Below, in pieces: positions 21,856 to 31,593 of a stretch of DNA of 64,000 nucleotides. Each line of letters starts with the position of its first letter. Positions within the stretch are counted from its first letter, which is position 1. The position numbers and the translations under genes were made by a program. This DNA comes from Piezodorus guildinii (Eukaryota; Arthropoda; Insecta; Hemiptera; Pentatomidae), in assembly GCA_023052935.1 (NCBI GenBank), contig CM041292.1:148790939-148854938 (forward strand), in the 5' to 3' direction. The notes under the pieces are model-generated. The model ran no database searches, was not told the DNA's origin, and saw nothing but the letters and a program-made list of their open reading frames with translations.

Positions 21856-22799
21856 ACATAATTTAGTTTCCTGATTCTTATGTAATCCAAACTATTTTTA
21901 AAGTGATTATAGTTATTTTTTGCAAACTATATATTTTTTTAGCAGAAGAGTATTTAAAAAAAAAAATGATTTATTAATTTATATATTGAAAATTGACGTA
22001 TTATCAAGAACTTTTTGTAACTATTTTTTTATGATAAAAGATGAAACCAGATAAAGTCAGATAACAGTAAACTACCTACAGTAGAGAGTCTCAATTTACG
22101 ATTTTAAATTTCCTGTAAAAGATTTATTGATCAAAACAATATTTAAACGAAAATTAATAATTTGTTATAGTAATAATGTTACAAATTAATTATATTGGCT
22201 TTAATATATTTTTAAATCTTATGTCCCAATCAGATTCACAATTTTTTCAACATATTAGTTCATAAAAAGAGAAAAAAAATCGTTAATTATTAAAAAGAAG
22301 AAAATATATTCACCGCTAAACTAAACTGCAGAATTAATTTGATTTTAAAATAATTCTATATCAAGGGTAAGTGAGATCCAGTTTCATATTACACATTAAT
22401 ATCCATGAAGTTTCTACTCATCCAACTGTCAGCTGAGATTAATGCCAAATTGTATACTCCATCTAGGTCAGTAAGCGTCTGCGGGAAACTTCTGTTTACG
22501 TCAGAACTAGAAAGATGAAGAACATGGATAGATAACAAGGAAATATATTAATACTCGACAGCGCATGCCTATGGTGTTAGAAGTTGTTTTTCTTTAACCA
22601 ATGACTTGCTTAGTTGTAAATGAAGTTACAATTATAGTTCAACTCGATAGCACGAATCAATAATTTCATTAAAAATCATGGATGTAATTTTTACTCTATA
22701 ACTGAAACTAAATATGTGTAAACGGATCACTTCAACTATTTATTTAAACATAAGTTACTAGAAAACCGACCTTGAGAACATAGTAATTTTTCTGGCAGA
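21326..22799. other. AT-rich stretch with LINE 3' fragment and (TA)n
   Basis: A short copy of the jockey-like LINE 3' end (ATATTACAGTTTGTCGCTATGGACA) lies at about 21575-21665 after a T run. A (TA)n tract is at 21800-21846. Nothing else is recognised. Confidence 0.5.
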
Positions 22800-23316
22800 A
22801 ATTAGTTTTTGGCGATGTTTACATTGACATATCTCAAATGGGACATGCAGCAGAAAATATTAGGACTAAAATGTAGGAATGATGCAGTGCATTTTAACTT
22901 AAATTTAACTCTCTTCCGGAAAGTCGACCAACTTTCAGTTTCTATGAGAAGAAGAAGGATAAGTTTTTACGGTCACATATTCAGAATAGAAGAGTTAGTT
23001 GAAAACCGAAACAACAGTTTTTAAAATTTTTCAAAAAAAAAAGGAAAACAAAATGTAATTGGTTCAGAGTAGTTCAACTTGGTTTGAATGAATTAGGTAT
23101 TACGGAAGAATTGATTAAAAACAAATATCCAATCTTGAGATAATTTTTAAAAGATGATAATGAAAAACTAAGTATTTAAAAAAAAACCTTGAAAAAAAGA
23201 GAGAAGCAGAAAAGGGCAGCATCGGAGAGAATGATGGATATTTCAGGAAAAGCAAGGAAATGTCCACAAAATGGATTCAATGTAGTCTAAAAAAAAATAA
23301 TAAAATAAAAAAAAAG
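22800..23316 (+). pseudogene. LINE polymerase C-terminal fossil with A-rich tail
   Basis: The frames read LTYLKWDMQQKILGLKCRND then MRRRRISFYGHIFRIEE, and after a shift VVQLGLNELGITEELIKNKY. The R-R-R-x-x-F-Y-G-H-x-x-R-M-like motif is common in the tails of RTE/R1-like and related LINEs. An A-rich tract at 23289-23314 is a likely tail. It is broken and 5' truncated. Confidence 0.6.
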
Positions 23317-23754
23317 CTATGGGGAAAAGTGTCTATCCAGCGGACACGTGTTGTTAAAACACAAGTAAAAGCATGAAAGCATGTTTACAGGATAACTTTC
23401 CAATAAGTGTTAATGATGTTAAATAAAAACGCAACAAGAAATGTAAATATAACACGTCAAATTAATTATGTTAAAATCATTTCCTTTCAGAATATTTATG
23501 CTAATTTTTATTCTTGTTTCTCAAAAATGTCGGGGCGCTTTTTAGAATCGGAATAATGTCAGAGTTTATTTAAAATTTTACAGACCACCTCCGGGCTGAT
23601 ATTTTGTAAATGAATCTAAATTATCTCTGAAGTAATTATAGTAAAAATATATTCTGAAATGCGAAGAACTGCCGTAGTCTATAGACGGGAATGGAAAGTA
23701 TACCAACAACATAACGTTAATGCGATTTAAAAAATATGCACAAATTTATCATAT
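23317..23754. other. AT-rich spacer
   Basis: Nothing recognised. Confidence 0.35.
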
Positions 23755-23887
23755 AGACTGATATTAAAATCTGTCCTAATTGGGACAAATATACTAGTTA
23801 TCAATCACAACATTCGAACTACATTCAAACAATATTCATAAAGAAATATAATTATTAAATAATACAATAATGAATATTGGAATAAAA

Positions 23888-23923
<36 letters not shown>

Positions 23924-24225
23924 GTACACACAAAAAAATCACTCATACCGAGACATACATACAGCACTTGAGTATATAAATATAAATGTTTAGAACAGGT
24001 TTCGGAACCATTACCGTGTCAACCCAGGGAATGGTAAGGATGCGTGAAGCGAGGAATTGAGCTAGAGGATTGGGGATGATATATAGAATGTGGATAGAAT
24101 AAGGTCAAAAATAAATGGATCGTCGATTAAGTTCTTGTCCTTTGAGTGTTTTATGAGGGTTTCCAAGTTAGTCCTTTGTCTAAAAGGAAGTGAGATATCG
24201 GACTGTGTCTGAAAAAAGGTGCTAA
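23755..24225 (-). mobile_element. degraded jockey-like LINE 3' end
   Basis: It shares AATCTGTCCTAATTGGGACA, TTGAGCTAGAGGATTGGGGATGAT, AAGTTCTTGTCCTTTGAG and GATATCGGACTGT-type blocks with the 36 kb copy. A segment of ORF2 present there (about 36260-36510) is missing here. A (CA)n(TA)n tract is at 23889-23922. Confidence 0.7.
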
Positions 24226-24396
24226 AGGGAAATATTTATAAATATATTTACGTATTTTAATTACCGAAAATTTGGTTCTATCAGTAGTGATATGAAAATA
24301 TAATAATCGAATTTATTATATATGTATTTATTTGAGTGAATAATTTAATTTTGAAGTTGTTTTTTTTTTAAATAAAATAAGTGATAAATATTTTTC

Positions 24397-24634
<238 letters not shown>

Positions 24635-24910
24635 TGTAAATTATAATCATAATTTAGTTGTAGATAGTGTCGCCATTTATCATAGTGACAAAGTAGATCA
24701 CATGTGTTTTTAAAGATTGGGTAGGTTACATGTGATCTCTGACTGTTAGCTTCTAGATAGAGTAGAAAGGGACTTTTTATTCAATTCTACTATTTTAGGT
24801 AAGTTGTTTATATGTTCATTCTGTTTGTATGTATCTACTTTAGTATATTGATATCAATAATAAACTACTATTTTAGAATCGTCTAAAGTCTACTCTCTTT
24901 AAGAATTACA
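24635..24910 (+). repeat. 5' LTR, 276 bp
   Basis: Bounded by TG...CA. It matches 29210-29485 base for base by eye. An AATAAA polyadenylation-type signal lies at 24859-24864. No clear TATA box precedes the likely transcript start. The internal stretch 24760-24786 is complementary to the bases just after the LTR. Confidence 0.96.
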
Positions 24911-24930
24911 AATTGAATAAAAGTCTACTC
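24911..24930 (+). promoter_or_regulatory. putative self-complementary primer-binding site
   Basis: The first 12 bases after the LTR (AATTGAATAAAA) are the exact reverse complement of LTR bases 24775-24786. The next two (GT) pair with 24772-24773 across a one-base bulge, and CTACTC (24925-24930) pairs with GAGTAG (24760-24765). There is no TGG start as expected for tRNA priming. Pairing stops exactly at the LTR edge. This is what a Tf1-like self-primed element should show; function is inferred. Confidence 0.6.
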
Positions 24931-24934
24931 AACT

Positions 24935-26110
24935 ATGGCTTCAAGTAAGAAACTTCATGTCTATATTGTCAAGAGAGGAGAAGCAACGTATGAGTTAACT
25001 GCTCTGTCTGTGGACAAAGTTGTATGGTACAGTTTACCAGAGCAGTTAAAGGATTTAAACTTGCACAAAGAACTATTAGCAAGTAAAACAATTGTGAGTA
25101 TGAAAAATTCTATTACTAAATTAGGAGGTTATAGAAAAGTTGCTATTGCTTTTAAACCGGAATTGAAAAATAAATATTTAGATGAAGATGATAACTTCAG
25201 AATTAGTGATCACTATTTAGAAGAATATAATGTAGATGAAGCTAGTGCTATGAATATTGCATTAGGAGAAACAAAAACGGCCAACGAGGTTTTTTTGATG
25301 AAACGTATTAAGGAATTAGAGGACCGTATTTCAACTACTTATGCAGTAACTTTAAGTGAAATAGAACACAAATTTCTTTTAAGCAAGTTTAATGGAAAGC
25401 AAGAAGCTTTAAATTGGATAACCTCTTTTGAGAAGGAATGTATCAGATTTAAGATATTTGATGGTTCCACCAGGGTAGAAGCTTTAAAGTTGTTTATGGA
25501 TGGCAATGCAAAAGAATGGTACGGTTCAAGTTTAATTAAATTACCAATAGCTGATTGGGAAGTTTGGAAAAATTCATTTTTATTAATTTATGGCAGAAAG
25601 GGTTGGACGGCGATTCGCACAGCATTCAATTACAAGTATATGTTCGGTTCGCTGATCGATTATGTTCTCAAGAAAGAACGTTTGCTTTTGGAAGCAGACA
25701 AAGATATGCCCGAAATCTATAGAATATATCAAATAGTGTATAATTTACCCCTAGATGTTCAGGATAGGCTTAATAGAGATAATATAGAGACAGTAAATGA
25801 TATTTTGAGAGAAATGAAAACTTTTAATGATTCTTACGTGATGAAGAAAATATTGGAAAAAAAACAAAATGTAGAGACGAAGAAGACTGACATGGTGAAA
25901 AGAAAAACGGAAAAAGTAAATGCTATGGAGAGAAGACCATGCACCATATGCGAGGAACTTGGTTTTAAAAATCGTTTTCATCCAACGTCAGTATGCAGAA
26001 ATGAACCGTATCAAAATAAAAATGTAGTTAATATGACGGAACTGGATGACGGCTTGAAAATTGATCTTTCGGGAATTGAAATTCAAAATGAAGAGAGTTC
26101 AAAAAACTAA
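24935..26110 (+). CDS. gag: Gag polyprotein of the LTR retrotransposon
   Basis: 391 codons from the first ATG after the LTR, only 24 bases downstream of it. The middle (residues about 150-310) has the helical make-up of a retrotransposon capsid, including ALKLFMDGNAKEWYGSSL, a pattern common in Ty3/gypsy Gag. A zinc knuckle lies at residues 336-354, C336-x2-C339-x9-H349-x4-C354, unusually long in the middle compared with the standard CCHC spacing. Gag would form the cytoplasmic particle and package the RNA. The frame ends TAA at 26108, directly after a slippery heptamer feeding the protease frame. The frame is intact. Confidence 0.93.
   Translation: MASSKKLHVYIVKRGEATYELTALSVDKVVWYSLPEQLKDLNLHKELLASKTIVSMKNSITKLGGYRKVAIAFKPELKNKYLDEDDNFRISDHYLEEYNVDEASAMNIALGETKTANEVFLMKRIKELEDRISTTYAVTLSEIEHKFLLSKFNGKQEALNWITSFEKECIRFKIFDGSTRVEALKLFMDGNAKEWYGSSLIKLPIADWEVWKNSFLLIYGRKGWTAIRTAFNYKYMFGSLIDYVLKKERLLLEADKDMPEIYRIYQIVYNLPLDVQDRLNRDNIETVNDILREMKTFNDSYVMKKILEKKQNVETKKTDMVKRKTEKVNAMERRPCTICEELGFKNRFHPTSVCRNEPYQNKNVVNMTELDDGLKIDLSGIEIQNEESSKN
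26101..26107 (+). promoter_or_regulatory. -1 ribosomal frameshift heptamer A-AAA-AAC at the gag/pro junction
   Basis: In the gag frame the codons are TCA AAA AAC TAA, so the heptamer A AAA AAC lies in the exact register used for -1 slippage, immediately before the gag stop. After a -1 shift reading continues CTA AAT GGC CCG into the open protease frame. A downstream stimulatory structure was not assessed. Confidence 0.75.
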
Positions 26111-26631
26111 ATGGCCCGGCAAAGCTCACACCATGTACATTAATCAAGATTAACGTAGAAGTGGACAGAAATAAAGTAGTGACAGCTGTTTATGATAACG
26201 GTTCTACTTGTTCATTGGTTAATGAAAAGCTTGTTCGTTTATTGAAATCGAAATTGCTCTCTAATAGAAGTATTCTGAAAACTATCAGTGGTGTGAATTT
26301 TTGCAAAAGCCGGGCTAGCCTTCGTTTAAAAATATGGGAAATAGAAGATACACTTAACCTATATGTTGTTAAAAATAGTAACTTCAATTACGATTTATTA
26401 CTTGGTTTAGATGCTATAAAGAATTTTAAACTTATACAAGATGAAAATCTAAGCATTAAACAGAAAACAAAGGACAGCATAATCGAAGTAAAAAGCGCGA
26501 GAATTGACAAGGATTCTTCGAAAGTTGTAACCAGAGATGATAAATCAATATTTAAATCGTTCGGAAATGATAAGAATTCCTTAGAAGTAAATTTAGAATA
26601 TTTGGATGAAATAAAAAGCATGACATTATGA
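26101..26631 (+). CDS. pro: aspartic protease (Pro), expressed by -1 frameshift
   Basis: The open frame continues from the slippery site to TGA at 26629-26631; it has no ATG of its own near the start. The active-site segment reads AVYDNGSTCSLVNEK, a D-x-G-S/T variant of the retroviral-type D-T/S-G with Asn in the second place. The later LLLGLDAIKNFKL is the hydrophobic I/L-L-G-x-D block of retrotransposon proteases. The enzyme would dimerise and process Gag and Pol. The Asn variant is known in some Ty3/gypsy groups; activity is not proven. It overlaps pol by ATGA. Confidence 0.85.
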   Translation, partial: KKLNGPAKLTPCTLIKINVEVDRNKVVTAVYDNGSTCSLVNEKLVRLLKSKLLSNRSILKTISGVNFCKSRASLRLKIWEIEDTLNLYVVKNSNFNYDLLLGLDAIKNFKLIQDENLSIKQKTKDSIIEVKSARIDKDSSKVVTRDDKSIFKSFGNDKNSLEVNLEYLDEIKSMTL

Positions 26632-29288
26632 AGATGTTAAATGAATACGAAAGGTGTTTTGCCAATAATAAGTTTGACGTGGGTATAGTTGGAGATAGCG
26701 AAGCTCACATTAAATTGAAAGAGGACAGATATATTTCACGGAAACCATATAGATGTTCTTACCCTGATCAAGAGGAAATCGACTCACAAATTTCCAAATT
26801 ATTAGAAAATGATTTGATTGAAGAATCGAGTTCACCTTTTGCATCACCTGTAACATTAGCATTCAAGAAAGAAGATGGGAAAAGAACGCGGCTATGTGTT
26901 GATTTTCGCGAACTAAACAAGTTAGTAGTGCCTGAGCCCCAACCATTTCCCAGAATCGATGATCTAGTAGTGAATGTCGGTGACTGCAGCTGGTTTACTG
27001 CTTTAGATATCAACTCGGCTTTTTGGTCTATACCTCTTCGAATGAAAGATCGGAAAAAGACAGCATTTATAACGCAAAAAGGCCATTGGCAATGGAAAGT
27101 CCTACCGTTTGGTTTTAAAAATTCACCAGATATCTTTCAACGAATTTTGGCAGGTATTTTACGTAAACACAGTTTAAGTAGTTTTTGTGTAAATTACATT
27201 GATGACATTTTGATTTTTTCACAATCTTATGAAGAACATCTGAAACATTTGGGCTTAGTCTTTGAAGCAGTTAAGAAAGAAGGGCTTAAATTAAAGCTAG
27301 TGAAATGTGGTTTCGCTATGCGTTCAGTGAAATACTTAGGCCACGTAATAGAATATGGCAAGGTTCGTCCGATCAATGATAATTTGATTGCAATAAAAGA
27401 ATTTCAACGTCCTACGACAAGAAAAATGGTTCGTCAACTTCTGGGGAAAATTAATTTTTATCGAAAATTCATCGATCATTGTACAGAGAGATTAGCCCCA
27501 TTACATAATCTGTTGAAGAAAGACGAAAAATTTATATGGTCTGATAAATGTGAATCGTGTTTTCAAGAATTAAAGTTATATCTATGTACAGCACCAGTCT
27601 TAGCAATCTATGACCATGAAAAAGATATAGTTATCGAAGTTGATGCAAGCCGTACGGGTCTGGGTGCAGTTCTGAAGCAGCCACAAGCAGATGGTATCCT
27701 ACATCCGGTTGGTTATTTTTCTAAGAAATTGACCCCTGGTCAAATGAAGAAAGAGATAATGTATTTGGAATGTCTAGCAATAAAAGAAGCAATTGTTTAT
27801 TGGCAACATTATCTCATTGGTAAGGCTTTTACTGTGACATCGGATCATAAACCGCTTATAAATTTGAAATGTAAATCCCGAACAGATGAGGCGTTGGGTG
27901 ATTTGATGTTGTATCTGTCTCAGTACAACTTCAAAGTCATTTATAAAGAAGGCAAGGACAATATAGAAGCTGATGCGTTATCCAGAAACCCAGTTCTAGA
28001 AAGCTTTGAAGATGAAAATGATTGTTTGAAGGTGATCAACATGATTCAAATCGATGACATCATAAATGATCAAGAAACAATTAAAGATGAAATTGCAGCT
28101 TCGAAGAAGGTTTTTAAAGATGACAAAATTAGCTTTAAGATGCTAAACAATAGGAAACGAATATATGTGTCAATGGGATTAGGACTCAACTTGATTGACA
28201 AAATCCACCAATTTTACGGGCATATTGGCACCAGCCAAATAGCTGAAAAATTGAGACCCTTCTATTATTTTAAAGACATGGATAAACTTATAAATCAGTT
28301 TTGCAGAGCTTGTGAGATCTGTGCTAAAAATAAATCTAGATCGGGAAGAGCAATCGGACTCCTTTCTCAGTTAGGTCCAGCAGAATATCCCTATCATATC
28401 ATGTCCATCGACACAATAGGTGGTTTTGCTAGAAATAACTCAACAAAGAAATACCTTCACTTACTGGTAGATCATTTTTCTAGGTATGCGTGGATCCGTA
28501 CTTCCAGTGGACAAAGTGTTACTGATTTCATCAAACTGATCAACCCAGTGGCAGAAGGAAACAAAATAAAAATGTTGCTAGTTGATCAATATGGGGCGTT
28601 CAATGCAAGGAAGTTCAGAACATACCTACAAAACAAGAAAATTGATCTCCTCTATACAGCAGTAGACAACCCACAATCCAATGGACTGAATGAACGGTTA
28701 AATCAAACATTGGTAAACAGAATCCGTTGTCGAATAAATGAGACTGATGATGAGGTGTCTTGGACCACTGTGGCTGAGTCTTGTGTCAAGGAGTACAACA
28801 ACACACCTCACGGAACGACTAAATTTTCACCCGCTTATCTGTTATATGGAATGACATCCGAAATAGTTCCTGAAGAATTGAAACGTGAAACTGATTTGAG
28901 TGCAGATCGGCAGAAAGCATTTGAAAATTCAAGAATAAGTTTTGAAAGAAATAAGAAGCGGGTAGATCAAACGAGGAAAGACCATGAATTTCAGGAAGGA
29001 GATTTGGTGTACGTTTCGAATGGCAATAGATTGAATAGAGATAAGTTGGATGAAGTTAGGAAAGGACCTTTTACCATAAAACGTAGGGTTTCATCATCTA
29101 TTTATGAAGTTGACTGCAATACGAGACATAGGGCAGCCAATTTCTTCCATAGCTCTAAGCTGGTACCATACTCTTTTCCTGCGGAAAAAGTGTCTTCGAC
29201 CAACGGAGGTGTAAATTATAATCATAATTTAGTTGTAGATAGTGTCGCCATTTATCATAGTGACAAAGTAGATCACATGTGTTTTTAA
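26628..29288 (+). CDS. pol: Pol: reverse transcriptase, RNase H, integrase
   Basis: 886 codons. RT: LCVDFRELNK (about 89-98), ALDINSAFW, LPFGFKNSP (159-167) and YIDD (190-193). RNase H: IEVDAS with D339, ECLAIKEA with E381, TSDHKPL with D406, EADALSR with D449. Integrase: zinc region H527, H532, C559, C562, then D595 (MSIDTIG), D653 (LLVDQYG) and E689 (SNGLNER), with 35 residues between the last two, the DD35E spacing. A GPF-type module (KGPFTIKRRVSSSIYEVD) lies near the end; no chromodomain. The ATG overlaps the pro stop (ATGA), in the -1 frame. The last 26 codons are read from the 3' LTR. No frame damage was seen. Confidence 0.96.
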   Translation: MKMLNEYERCFANNKFDVGIVGDSEAHIKLKEDRYISRKPYRCSYPDQEEIDSQISKLLENDLIEESSSPFASPVTLAFKKEDGKRTRLCVDFRELNKLVVPEPQPFPRIDDLVVNVGDCSWFTALDINSAFWSIPLRMKDRKKTAFITQKGHWQWKVLPFGFKNSPDIFQRILAGILRKHSLSSFCVNYIDDILIFSQSYEEHLKHLGLVFEAVKKEGLKLKLVKCGFAMRSVKYLGHVIEYGKVRPINDNLIAIKEFQRPTTRKMVRQLLGKINFYRKFIDHCTERLAPLHNLLKKDEKFIWSDKCESCFQELKLYLCTAPVLAIYDHEKDIVIEVDASRTGLGAVLKQPQADGILHPVGYFSKKLTPGQMKKEIMYLECLAIKEAIVYWQHYLIGKAFTVTSDHKPLINLKCKSRTDEALGDLMLYLSQYNFKVIYKEGKDNIEADALSRNPVLESFEDENDCLKVINMIQIDDIINDQETIKDEIAASKKVFKDDKISFKMLNNRKRIYVSMGLGLNLIDKIHQFYGHIGTSQIAEKLRPFYYFKDMDKLINQFCRACEICAKNKSRSGRAIGLLSQLGPAEYPYHIMSIDTIGGFARNNSTKKYLHLLVDHFSRYAWIRTSSGQSVTDFIKLINPVAEGNKIKMLLVDQYGAFNARKFRTYLQNKKIDLLYTAVDNPQSNGLNERLNQTLVNRIRCRINETDDEVSWTTVAESCVKEYNNTPHGTTKFSPAYLLYGMTSEIVPEELKRETDLSADRQKAFENSRISFERNKKRVDQTRKDHEFQEGDLVYVSNGNRLNRDKLDEVRKGPFTIKRRVSSSIYEVDCNTRHRAANFFHSSKLVPYSFPAEKVSSTNGGVNYNHNLVVDSVAIYHSDKVDHMCF
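29205..29209 (+). promoter_or_regulatory. short polypurine tract before the 3' LTR
   Basis: GGAGG directly precedes the LTR start TG; a further purine run GCGGAAAAAG lies about 25 bases upstream. Short for a polypurine tract, but in the correct place for plus-strand priming. Confidence 0.5.
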
Positions 29289-29485
29289 AGATTGGGTAGG
29301 TTACATGTGATCTCTGACTGTTAGCTTCTAGATAGAGTAGAAAGGGACTTTTTATTCAATTCTACTATTTTAGGTAAGTTGTTTATATGTTCATTCTGTT
29401 TGTATGTATCTACTTTAGTATATTGATATCAATAATAAACTACTATTTTAGAATCGTCTAAAGTCTACTCTCTTTAAGAATTACA
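29210..29485 (+). repeat. 3' LTR, 276 bp
   Basis: Same sequence as 24635-24910 as far as can be read. It contains the pol stop (29286-29288). It is followed by TATA, matching the bases before the 5' LTR. Confidence 0.96.
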
Positions 29486-29514
29486 TATATAGGTATGTAT
29501 ATAAATTTATGTAT

Positions 29515-29604
29515 GCAATAAAGACAGGACAGATGAATGTAGGATCCTTGAAAATGGAAAAAGGCTGAAACATTGGAGAAATAAAATAAATAAAAAGGTT
29601 AGAG
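29515..29604 (-). repeat. right arm of the split foldback element
   Basis: The reverse complement of the 24397-24474 arm, including the stretch GGATCCTTGAAAATGGAAAA and GGCTGAAACATTGGAG. Before the LTR element arrived, the two arms flanked only the microsatellite. Confidence 0.75.
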
Positions 29605-29747
29605 AGTAAAAAATATGGATTACTTTTATTATTTAAAGAGGACCTAAAAATAAAATTTAACTGAAAAAAATGCAATAAAAGTTAGAAATGTGGAATTTGA
29701 ATTTAGTCATCACAGAATAAAACGTGCAATTTCGTGCAGAATCTTAT

Positions 29748-29842
29748 AGTAATAATATAAAAATATATTATAGTAACAATATAAAAATATATTTTAGTAA
29801 TAATATAAAAATATATTTTAGTAATAATATAAAAATATATTA
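29748..29842 (+). repeat. tandem repeat, about 27 bp, four units
   Basis: TAGTAATAATATAAAAATAT plus ATTT recurs four times with few changes. Non-coding. Confidence 0.85.
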
Positions 29843-30378
29843 TTCCCTTATACGAGAACGCCGGGATTTGAATCTGACTCAATGAAAATTGAAAGTACAA
29901 AATCATGGAACTCCTGTCTATACATATAAGTGTATAAAATAACAAGGATAATTAACGATATAGAAAACTGTAATTATTTTTTATTGTTAAAATATGTATA
30001 CTAAAAATAGTCCAATAAGGGAAAAAAAGTAAGCTGTGTAAATAGCAACCCAATTAAATTGGGCAGCATCACTTGTTTAATAAAGTGTACTCTCTAGAAC
30101 TAAATCCTGTAGATAGAGTGTAAGTTTGAAATATATATATATATATATCTAATGAAGATTATTGACTGTATTTTTATCTCAAATATCAAAATTTCTTTTT
30201 TTGAAAACGATGTAATTTGCATTTTGTAATGGTCTGTTAGGAGGATGGTGAACGTTAAATAGATTTCCACAAACTAAGAGGGACTAATTACGAAATAAAC
30301 CAAGAAGATGACAGAAAGGAAACGTTAGCGTAAGGGGAATTAAAAAATGCAAGATAAATAAGGTGATAAGGCCTTATA
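29843..30378. other. AT-rich spacer
   Basis: A short (TA)n lies at 30131-30149. No gene is recognised. Confidence 0.4.
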
Positions 30379-30603
30379 AGAGAGGAGTGATGCTGGATCC
30401 GGGCCAGGAGAAGAGCTACAATGGCCACCTAGAGCCCTGGACCCTCACCAGCTGGCAGCCCAGGGCCGATTCTCGCTGACTATTTCTGCACTCGACTCCT
30501 CTTGCCCTTCCTCTTCGCAGCCAGTTCATTACATCCCCGATCGGGTGGCTATCGTAGTCCCACCGGCCGATCCCCTTTATCCCAAAGGCTCACCTTATAA
30601 TTA
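30379..30603 (+). other. GC-rich island with an open frame, unidentified
   Basis: A sharp GC-rich block in AT-rich DNA. One plus frame is open for about 74 codons, with segments such as ALDPHQLAAQGRFSL and PVHYIPDRVAIVVPPADPLY, ending at TAA (30601). It has no ATG and no clear splice sites. No family is recognised. It may be an exon of an unknown gene or part of an unrecognised retroelement. Confidence 0.3.
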
Positions 30604-30784
30604 ACTAGGGCATGTCACAATAGTTGGCAACCTCTCCACGGATTTCAAATAACATTGTCACGGCATCGTGTCAATACAACAAAGGCATTCCGAAGCGACA
30701 TGTCATTTTCATGTTTGTTTTTTCGCATACTTGAAACAGGAAAAAAAGAGGTTCTAGGAAAACTATAAGCTGTTCAGAACTTAA

Positions 30785-31517
30785 CCTTTAACTGGTGAGG
30801 TTGGGTCTACAGGACCCCAGGGTCCCCTTAAAGTTTTGTGAATCCCATTGTCCCGATCCGATCTGATCTGCTTGTGAAAACTTGACATTTTATGTCTCGA
30901 CATGATTGTAATATAGCATCCTTTTTTATCCATTGCTTGAGGACAGTGTTATTGGGGTCCTCTATAGGAGGTCTACACCCCATCTCACCATTACTGTTCG
31001 GATTTAATGAAGTGTGTTTTACAATTTGTTGAATGAAATGTCTCGTGATCGTGTTATTATACGCTCCTTTTTAATTCTATTAAGAAGCTGGGATCATCCA
31101 TGTTAAAGGATCACATGACCAGGCGATCAGAATATCCCTGACTTCTCCGGGAACTTCGGTTTAAAGCTCAATCATTATTAGGGAAAAATCCAGAAGAATC
31201 TAACACATATAGTCAGACGACCCCTCCTAAGAAAAGGAAATGTTATTGGAACATTCAATAAAGCACCCACTACCTTCCATTCATCATGTTACGGAAATGT
31301 TATGTTTGCCCAAGAAACAAGGATAGGAAGTCATCTACAGTTTATATTAAATGTGAACAAAATATTGGTGGACAATGTTCGGTTTTCTATTGCAAAAACT
31401 GTGCCTAATTTTAGCTGTGCATACTTTCTTTACAATATAAAAGTTTCATTTTTTAAATATTTTTCGGTTTTTTCAAATATATTAAACGTTAATATAAGGA
31501 CTTTTTATATATTTATA

Positions 31518-31593
<76 letters not shown>

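Larger units (their letters stand above)
24635..29485 (+). mobile_element. complete Ty3/gypsy-type LTR retrotransposon
   Basis: A 4851-bp element: 5' LTR, very short leader, gag, protease, pol and 3' LTR. LTRs start TGTAA and end TTACA. A 4-base TATA lies on both sides (24631-24634 and 29486-29489), consistent with a target duplication although it sits in TA-rich DNA. All coding frames are open, and the two LTRs read as identical, so the insertion is young. No envelope-like frame follows pol. The order RT-RNaseH-integrase places it in Ty3/gypsy; the clade is not assigned, and no chromodomain is seen. Confidence 0.96.

Noticed and set aside
31302..31592. Open frame of 96 codons ending in Tyr-Ile repeats
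   Set aside because: Partly off-frame to the piggyBac remnant and ends in a (TA)n tract; not a gene.
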